Part shown: positions 56,745 to 64,000 of the stretch, in pieces | How the letters are laid out: each line of letters opens with the position of its first letter | How positions within the stretch are numbered: the stretch's first letter is position 1 | Assembly (NCBI GenBank): GCA_964019135.1 | Contig: OZ025248.1 | Location: 35,209,670-35,273,669, forward strand | Direction: 5' to 3' | Source: Arenicola marina | Lineage: Eukaryota > Annelida > Polychaeta > Arenicolidae | DNA length: 64,000 nucleotides | Notes under the pieces: model-generated | Told to the model about the DNA's origin: nothing | What the model saw: only the letters and a program-made list of their open reading frames with translations | Databases searched by the model: none | Program-made: the position numbers and the translations under genes

Positions 56745-57070
56745 TTTGTTCTAAATGCATCGATGTTTCAATTTTATGAGTCAAATTCGCTTGTTACTAT
56801 TCACAAGAGGTGTCAGGCCGACAACTTGTTCCAACGACGCACCGCTCGCATGTAAACAAAGTGTTGCGGAAGATAGTCGTCAGTGACGTCAACGCCTCGC
56901 GTGTGATTGGCTAACTCTTGTCACGTGTTCAAAACATGTCGACACCCGCTTGATGGGCGAAAATGTGTATTTTCTCCTGTTCATGTGCAATTTGCTTACT
57001 TTTTAAACAGAGCGATTAACGGCAAACAGATTTTATACCAAAAGAGTTTTATTTTTATATCACATTGCAG
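56745..57070. promoter_or_regulatory. Candidate two-way promoter and intron acceptor, conserved in both copies
   Basis: Between the THAP start and the piggyBac exon lie TGACGTCA (56884-56891, CRE palindrome), GATTGGCTAA (56905-56914, inverted CCAAT box) and TCACGTG (E-box). All three recur in the same order and nearly the same spacing in copy 1 (49267-49277 and 49289-49296 for the first two). A pyrimidine-rich tract and CACATTGCAG end at 57070, directly before an open piggyBac frame. A promoter role is inferred from the conservation and the motifs. Confidence 0.45.
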
Positions 57071-57684
57071 AAAACTGGAAACATGGAAAAGAAATGTTTC
57101 TCCCGAGAATGGAAACAAGTTGATGGTTCTGAAATCAAAGCGGTTATTGGGCTTTGCATTATTGCAGGATTGTAAAAAAGCAACCACGAACCACAAGCAT
57201 CCCTTCGCGTCTAAAACAGATGGAAGACCAGAGCGGTGTAGACACCCTTGACCACTTGGAAAGAATGTACACCTCGCGCCGCAAGATCAACAGAGGGCCA
57301 ATGGTTCTATGCTTTAACGTGATAGATATTGCAGGAATTGCTGCCTTCATCATCTGCCTTGGAAACTACCCTGATTGGAAATCTAGAAGGTAGTCGGAGG
57401 CGTCATGTCTTTCTCAGAGAGCTTGCATATGAACTGGTCAAGCCACATGTAGATAGAGGGTCACAGGTTCCAAGTCTCCCTTCAGTGACAGGGGAAGCAA
57501 TGACACGCATTGGCGTGGGAACTGCCCCACTTGCAGAGCAGCCTGGAGGTACTGCAAGCGCAAACGGTGTTTGTTTGGCTCACGTAACACTGACAGAAAT
57601 GTCTCTCGTGTACGTGCAACATGTAACAAGGCAGCGGGCCCAAAACACAGCCACACGCAAGTTGTAAGTGAAGATTGTGTTTGA
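57071..57684 (+). pseudogene. piggyBac transposase pseudogene, internally deleted
   Basis: Starting in frame at the acceptor: EWKQVDGSEIKAVIGLCIIA, the N-terminal edge of the DDE core. The sequence then jumps over the catalytic middle to SGVDTLDHLERMYTSRRKIN, holding the third catalytic aspartate region (GVDxLD), then GPMVLCFNVIDIAGIAAFII and, after a frameshift near 57390, RRHVFLRELAYELV. A last shift leads to RCLFGSR...RATCNKAAGPKHSH...EDCV and a stop at 57682-57684, a decayed version of the cysteine-rich C-terminal finger of piggyBac transposases (several Cys are now Gly, Ala or Ser). The first two catalytic aspartates are gone and at least three frame breaks exist. Confidence 0.8.
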
Positions 57685-57712
57685 AGCAAAACCTCACTAC
57701 TATAACTAAAAA

Positions 57713-57800
57713 ATCTATCATCTGGTGGGCTTGGGGATTATCAAAATGTACCAGCAAAAAAAACCAGCTCATAATGTGTTATTTAGTGTTCGTCTACTCT
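57713..57800. repeat. Repeat shared with 52160-52290
   Basis: Lies just after the piggyBac stop and matches 52160-52290 in block order. It could be the 3' untranslated end of the piggyBac element. Confidence 0.4.
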
Positions 57801-59648
57801 TTCGCCTTCCGAGCTGAAGCTGCTATAGATCGCTGATTAGGGCTGCTAGTTCGATCGGCGTCACTCGCAACACTCAGTCAGTGACTCACACCGTCTCAGT
57901 GTCAGTAGACAGACACTGAGTCTGTCATAGTAAAAGGCAGCTTATGAGTCATGTCGCCACCAGACAATGTAAATATGGATATTAAAATATCTAGCCAGGT
58001 GAGCCTGCACTAACTTTATCAAGGGTAAGATCGGTGGATATGGGCGAGTTATGGAGAAAACAGATCTTTGTTTACAAAAGTAAATAGGCCAAAGGGACAC
58101 TGTCACCACTGCGAGATGGGCGATAATACACCACGATGCCAATCGAAAAGCGTACGGTACCTTTCGTTGAAGTAGACTTTTGCGTTATTCGTATCTTTTC
58201 CGAAGATGATATGGTTTAATCTCGTAGTCGTTGAAACATACGCCCCATCGGTTGTTTCCCACAGTCATCTCAATCGGATTCGAAGTGTCATAATTGTGCG
58301 GACGAAGCGTTACATCGCACTATGCAGTTTGAAATGACGAGCCGCCTGCCGGCGAGCTGCATAGAGAGTTTAATGCAGCCTAAATCATAGTTGGCCAAAA
58401 CAAGGAGTCCGGCCTAGCTGAAAAACGACCAGGTGTCCACGGTTTTTCAATCGCATAGATATACCAAATTTCTGGATTTTTTTTTGTACATGCGTGTTGC
58501 TATTATGCGTAACTTCGTTGGAGGGTCTATATTGGTCTATAAGGATACACATGTGGAATGAATAACAGAGCATGTAGTTAAACCACTTTGTTTGGCCCAA
58601 TTAGTTTGCGCCCTCCTCAAGTGTGGCCTTCTTGGGTGCTATATATCATGGAGACACCGCCGCCGTTTGGTGCCTTTTACCACAATTATGATATTTTGTA
58701 CAAAGTTACATTCACACAATCGGCAATGTGTTTCGCCAACTAATTTTCAATATCATTATATGATGGCATGAAAGTTGCTGTAAGAAATGTTATGTTTAAC
58801 AAGGCGAAGTATGGCAGCGATTCCCCAATGTTGACACACTTTCCCACACGAGATGCATGAATTTGGCAAAACACAGCTAGCTAGCTAGTGGCTTTAAAAC
58901 ACGCCCTATTATTATTATTACGTACAGGTCTGCAGGTTTCTCAGGGGAGAGATATTGATGCATGAGTAACTTTTAAGGGGAACCATGGGTTGAGTTATAT
59001 TGTCTGTCCGAGGAGACATGTGCAACATGTTCTTACTTGCATTAGGAGGGGGGGGGGGGGGCAGAACATAAATAAAATGGAAGGGTGCAGCCCACCTACA
59101 TATCTGTCATAACGCTTCAACGCCTGGGGTTCTATAATCAACATGTCTGTCACCCACAGGCATCTGAACAGTTTTGTTCAATAAGATGACGCGTCTGAAC
59201 AAGTCTGTTGTGCACCCGGGGGGGGGGGGGTACTTAATCGCCAATATTCGCTCGGTCGGGGCGTCAAATATCCGCTCCATAGAGTATTTTTTCCATCATC
59301 AATGTCCGCTTCCTCAGGCTTGAAGGGGCACCCGAGGAACCCCCCACCAGATTCATATGACAGTGCCACCCCCCCCCCCCCCCGCCCCCCACCCCACCTC
59401 TTGGACGAACGACTGAAACGCATAAAGGCTAAGACCGAACGTGGGTGACCTGAAACTGTAAAACTGTGGTATAACTAATAGTCGCATCACAAGGATTCGT
59501 GTGCAGACAGTGAATGTGTAAGCCAGTACAAGACCCGTCCCCCACCGTATGGCCGAGTTGCACATCTAATGCGCCAAGCGTACATATAACATTCGCATTG
59601 CCGTGCGATTCGCCATTACTATATTGAAATCAAGCGGCGAATATCGTC
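57801..59648. other. Intergenic upstream of the second GPCR exon
   Basis: Poly-G runs at about 59045-59061 and 59219-59231 and a poly-C run at about 59370-59385. The stretch between the last two (59219-59387) may be another poly-G/poly-C-bounded element, but its inner ends do not match. No gene is supported. The promoter of the second receptor should lie near the right side; no TATA box was fixed. Confidence 0.35.
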
Positions 59649-59943
59649 ATGGCAACCACTGAATACGCTACCACAGAGGATAGTGAAAACAACATAATGC
59701 CGGCGTTATCTGAGGCTGACGTCACGCATTATTCTTGCTACTACGCCTTTCTAGCGGTTATCGCCGTTGTGGGAGTGGTCGGAAACGGCCTCGTGATAAG
59801 GGCCATCCTTGGCCACCAACACATGAGGAAACCCTCTCACGGATTCCTTCTCGGGTTGGCTGTCTCCGACCTTATCTTGATCGTTACACACTTCCTGAAC
59901 CAGCTGAGTCACCTCCCGGTCAAGTCCGTCGTGGACGTCCTAG
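59649..59943 (+). CDS. Second class A GPCR, exon 1 only (partial)
   Basis: Start ATG in context GTCATGG. It encodes 98 residues plus one base: an acidic N-terminus, TM1 YYAFLAVIAVVGVVGNGLVI, loop GHQHMRKPSHGF, and TM2 LLGLAVSDLILIVTHFLNQL with the conserved Asp74. It ends VVDVLG at a GTAACA donor, the same codon and phase as exon 1 of the receptor at 28226, and is clearly paralogous. In-frame reading through the donor continues to a stop at 60081-60083, so a truncated product is possible if the intron is kept. No exon with TM3 to TM7 was found before 64000; the gene either continues outside the window or is broken by the LINE that follows. Confidence 0.8.
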
Positions 59944-60199
59944 GTAACATCGAGCCACCCGTCTCACATGTCTCTATGGAAATGTATTGTGCGGTCCGTT
60001 CTGTGATACAGTTGACCGCATTGTCCATCTCTACTTTCAGTGCTTGCAAACATGAAGTTAACGCATTTCAAAGAGTTAAATGAAAGCAAAACGCGTATGT
60101 TTCCTCAGCGCAAAAAGGCCAAACAAAGTACGACAAAGGGCGTCAATGTTGCAGAAACTGAGTTCAAACCGATGGGCACCGTTTTCATTGTGGACTAAG

Positions 60200-61852
60200 T
60201 GACGATGTCAAGACCGCTTCTAGCTGATAAAAACTCTGCAAAACATTTCCTGAAGCAAATAGAAGAATACGGATAAACAATAAAAAGACTGAAGCTATGT
60301 GGATGGGCAAAGATCGGAATAATTTATCTAAACCATTAGGAATCTCGTGGCCAGATAAACCAATCAGAGTCCTGGGAATATATATGTCTTATGATGCCAA
60401 ACTAAATGAAGATCTCAATATAAAAGAAAAGCTAACCAAAGTAAAACGCACAATGAACAGCTGGAAGGGGAGACGTTTAACATTATTTGGTAAAATACAA
60501 GTAGTAAAGTCGTATATTCTGTCAAATTTTCAATACTCCATGTCAATGTTAACACATTCACAGCAATTTGAAAAAGATGTAAATAGGCTACTCATGAACG
60601 GTTAAAAAGGGACACATTGGTAAAAAACCTAGAAGATGGAGGGCTATTAGCGCCCCATCTTAAATCAGTCATACTGACTTCTCGCATCCAGTGGATAAAA
60701 CGATATTATTTTGGGGAAGAAAGCTCGTGGAAAACACTTTGGAATTATCAGATGAAGAGGCTATGTCCGATACCTAACCTTTTGTTTTGTTGTAATTTTG
60801 ACATTAGTTTGTTGGAAAGATTAGGAATAGATCCGTTTTATCTTGAAATAATGAGGGCATGGTCAATGCTACAGAAAAACAAACCTAGGGAAAATATTAT
60901 GGATCAAAGATCAAAGTAATAAAAATCGTTCTTTTGTCCAGACTTATATAAGGCCGGTATCCATAAAATAAAAGACCTGTTCGATGATTTAAATGTGCTC
61001 TTGTCATTTAACAAAATGAAAGAAAAAGGTATTGGAAACAAAAGCTTCCTTTCATGGTACGCCATAGCGCAAGCCGCACAATACGTTGTAAAGAATGAGT
61101 CACACGGGAAGACGTGCCAGATATTTTACAATTTGTTTACAAGGAGAATGTTTATAAACTGAAAAAGACTGGTAGTAAGATTATTTATTATTCTATTAGA
61201 GATCATTTTGTTGGGGGAAATGTGGTCAAACCTAAATGTTGTAAGCACACAGATGGAGATCTAGACTATTCAAGTATCTATAAGCGGAACTTTCAATTGT
61301 TCACAGACACAGCGAGTAGGGTGTTTCAATATAAATTTTTAAACGACTGTCTTGTAAATAATTATTGGCTTAAAATATGGAAAATTCAAACCATAAATAC
61401 CTGCACGTTTTCCGGTAAGGATATTGAAAATATTGTGCATTTTGGAATTGTGTAGAAGAAGTTCCGGAGCGCTGTGGAACATTTTGTTTAAATATAAAAA
61501 GCTGCAAGTCTGAATCAGTAAATCCCTGATATTCTATGGGTCCATTGAAGCTACAGATTACGTAACTATCACTCTGGTGACTGCCAAAAGGTTCATTCAA
61601 AAGAAGAGGGATAAGGGGGAGAAATTAATATTTGAAGGTTTCATCAGGTCTATGAAAGATTATATCAATCTAGTTTTCCGCAGACAGATAGATAAATAAG
61701 TAGATCTAAATTGGCTGTTTTGCATGAACTTATCTGGAAGAGATTAATCCTTTGAGGTTGTTGTTTAGTGATGTTTAAATGATGTATTGTCTCTGTCTTG
61801 TGATTGTATTGTGTCTATTTCAATGAAATAAAAGAAAGAAAAAAAAGAAAGA
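60200..61852 (+). pseudogene. 5'-truncated LINE (L1/Tx1-like) in the second GPCR's intron
   Basis: Broken frames in one order: KKTEAMWMG (around 60280), IRVLGIYMSYDAKLNEDLNI, KRTMNSWKGRRLTLFGKIQV, LEDGGLLAPHLKSVILTSRI (after a stop and shift near 60603), WIKRYYFGEES, then VFQYKFLNDCLVNNYWLKIW and the decayed zinc knuckle CTFSGKDIENIVHFG. These are the post-catalytic blocks of an L1/Tx1-type LINE polymerase. The 3' end is A-rich (AAATAAAAGAAAGAAAAAAA near 61825-61852). Upstream endonuclease and catalytic RT parts are absent, the usual 5' truncation of LINE insertions. Confidence 0.65.
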
Positions 61853-61927
61853 CCAAATTACAATGGGAAAGAAAGTACGTGTAATACGTCACCGATTTGT
61901 GTGTAGTCCACTGATTTATTGCACAAT

Positions 61928-62010
61928 AGGGCATGTCAGTTCTCGCGGGTTCTACTTCCGGCCTGGCAGTTTGGTGATAAACGAACACGTGCTTTTTGTT
62001 CAGTGCGCAG
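61928..62010. mobile_element. Isolated family A terminus
   Basis: GGGCATGTCAGTTCTCGCGG, then TTCTACTTCCGG and GAACACGTGCTTTTTGTTC, matches the terminal block of family A copies (compare 423-490). The rest is missing. Confidence 0.5.
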
Positions 62011-64000
62011 CCTGACTCGTCCACTGTGTAACAATGGATACCGCCCACAGAGGGCTGTTATACTAGTTACGACATAAGACGTGGAACCAGGCAAGCTGCT
62101 CGGCCAGCGCGGTCATTTTGCATCATATTGACCACGTTCATTAAACTACGCGCACAACAGCTAGATGATTGTCCAATGTTTACACTGATCTGGAGTGATG
62201 GGTGACAAGTATGGACAGCCCTTGCCGTCAAAATTACAGTTTTTCAATCTTGAATGCAACTACCATTCAAATAGGCAAATTTCAAAAGAACGATGTTGTA
62301 AATTTATTATATTAACATTATATTTATAAATGCCTTCAGTTCTTATACATTCATACTTTTTATGGGTATTTTGACAAGCAGTTTCATGAGAAGCACAAAC
62401 TAGACCAGAACTGTCACTTTTCCATTTCCACAGAGTGAGCAAGCTGACATGTGCTTGTCAGCTTATAATGCTTAGGATCAGATTGTGTAGCATTTCTAAG
62501 TTAAACTGGTGCGGTAAACTTACTATCCAAGAAGTATATACATGTATGCAGTTGGCTTCAGTCATACCTCAGGTCAATGGGTCCTTCTACATATGCTAGC
62601 AAAAATAGACAATCTATGCTTCCTCTATATTGGAATGCTGGAATTAAGCCTTAAGTGATAAAACAAAACGTATTTAGCCTTTCATAAGTGGACACTTGTG
62701 TTGATAAAAATTTATAATTTGTATAGCTGATGTGTCAGCTCACTGATAGCTTTAGTTCTGAATAAATTTTTAATTGTAACATTTCCTTTTAATTTGATTA
62801 ATTAACTTACACTTTCTTTTGCTACTTTTGACCTTAACACAAGGAAGCACAAATTATTTGAAAATTGTGGCATCTTTAAATCAATGGAGATTTTCATCAA
62901 GAATCTGCAATGTAAACATGCAAAATCAATAGTAATTGAGTGTATAATCTTCATGACAATGCTCATACATTTGATACAAATGGTGATAATAAAGTTTCTA
63001 TTGGTCTCTTGCACTGGATTTGCTTCTATCATATCAGTTTGGGTTGAGAACATATGGTATAAAATAAAACATGCCGGTATTTCATATGTAGCAGATACAA
63101 AAACTAAGTGAAGCTACAACATATAATATAATAAAGAAACAAAAGAACCACAAACTATTCAAAAATATTGATAACAATTAACGCATAAGGAATCCAGTAA
63201 TATTAAGAAATTGTGGCTGGTTTATACATAGAGACATTTTTATTTAACCAGCAAAACATCCAAATGAAGGGATCATCAATTTATATTTTAGGATTGTAAT
63301 GCAGTCTGTACACTTTTGTATTTCTTCATAGATACCGGTACATTAAGTGACCTTTTCACTTGCAATGCACTGATGTCTTAATTGAAATTAATGCTGCATA
63401 ACTCTGTAATGATAAGATGTCCGTTTTAGGTTGTCCGACTTAATTTATTAAATTACACCTTTTTGGTACTGTTGTCCTGAGATCTATACAAATGACATAA
63501 TAACAAAACAAGAGAACTACAAACTTAGAAAAATATCCTTAACTCATTGGGGCCTGGAGCCAGTTTTACAGCCCAGCCCTGGATGCACTCAGGCCATTAG
63601 TCCCTGGTAATAGGCTTCCCTTTAAATCTCCCTCTCCCTAGAGCAGATCCTGTCAACTCTGGATCAGTGGGTTAATCTGCAGTATTGCATGGGTGGCCTT
63701 GGTAATATCAAAGTTATTTAATAACCAGTGGGAGGATTTTCATTTTAATTTTTTTATTTTTGAGAAAAACAACTCACACACAAAATATACCGTTTTCATA
63801 TTCCTTCTGTATTTGCATCCAATGTGAAAACAGATGTATATGCAGGCAAGATCTAAGAAAGTAACTAATATCCAGTCTGTTGAACTGTAGTCTGTATTCC
63901 ACTGTTGTCCTTCTATCCCTAACTCTCTCTTATATACATTATATACATGTCCATCCAAAACTTTCCCCAATGTCAGTGCCTGTTGGCAAGAAGCTGCCTA
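62011..64000. other. AT-rich sequence, no supported gene
   Basis: No GPCR exon, repeat unit or RNA gene could be recognised. The frames at 62884-63111 and 63740-63970 have hydrophobic stretches explained by AT-richness and no homologous motif. Confidence 0.35.

Larger units (their letters stand above)
55488..57070 (+). mobile_element. THAP/piggyBac-associated repeat unit, copy 2
   Basis: Collinear with the reverse complement of 49083-50307. The left edge of homology coincides with TTAA (55488-55491), as in copy 1. TTAA is the piggyBac target, but the adjoining bases do not look like a standard piggyBac terminal repeat. An open frame at 55549-55812 (MKFQALLHDHPTCHGHPSQC onward, then an acidic SGESDEEDE stretch) lies on the same strand as the transposase and might be its N-terminal part; the opposite strand is also open, so its status is unresolved. 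It is interrupted by the family B MITE 55938-56365. Confidence 0.7.

Overview
This is eukaryotic genomic DNA. It has phase-consistent GT-AG introns, tRNA-derived SINEs, broken LINE, Gypsy and piggyBac pieces, many MITE-like elements and long minisatellites, and no operon-like gene packing. Base composition looks moderate by eye (about 40-45% GC). The density of tandem repeats and poly-G/poly-C runs would fit a marine invertebrate, with a lancelet (Branchiostoma) as my best guess. That guess rests on texture only; no species-diagnostic gene is present.

Only one complete host gene is convincing. It is a class A (rhodopsin-like) GPCR on the + strand, assembled here from five exons (28226-28550, 40283-40501, 41018-41154, 43124-43368, 44482-44614) into 352 residues with no internal stop. 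A second first exon of the same family (59649-59943) has the same layout and splice phase, and its remaining exons are not visible before the window ends. The two look like members of a tandem receptor family.

Layout. 1-12.9 kb: intergenic, with MITE copies, a tRNA-like SINE head, three LINE scraps and a Gypsy integrase tail. 12.9-16.4 kb: a 60-bp-arm inverted repeat leading into a 42-bp minisatellite of about 2.7 kb. 16.4-26.2 kb: intergenic, with a LINE endonuclease scrap, nested MITEs and a degenerate 2A-like retroelement N-terminus. 26.2-27.4 kb: a 62-bp minisatellite just upstream of the receptor. 28.2-44.6 kb: the receptor gene. Its first intron (about 11.7 kb) holds an array of repeated exon-1 ends with 5' splice sites, CRE-like and other minisatellites, and a 3.4-4.4 kb tandem segmental duplication. 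44.6-46.3 kb: minisatellite starting at the stop codon. 46.3-59.6 kb: repeats, including two inverted copies of a unit with a THAP-domain reading frame; in one copy the THAP frame is divergent from a broken piggyBac transposase. 59.6-64 kb: second receptor exon, a 5'-truncated LINE, and AT-rich DNA.

The most interesting items are the array of about 17 repeated splice donors at the end of receptor exon 1, the THAP/piggyBac unit with a conserved candidate two-way promoter, the duplication that supplies an empty site for a MITE, and MITE families whose ends lie in poly-G/poly-C runs. All family assignments come from reading motifs, without database searches.
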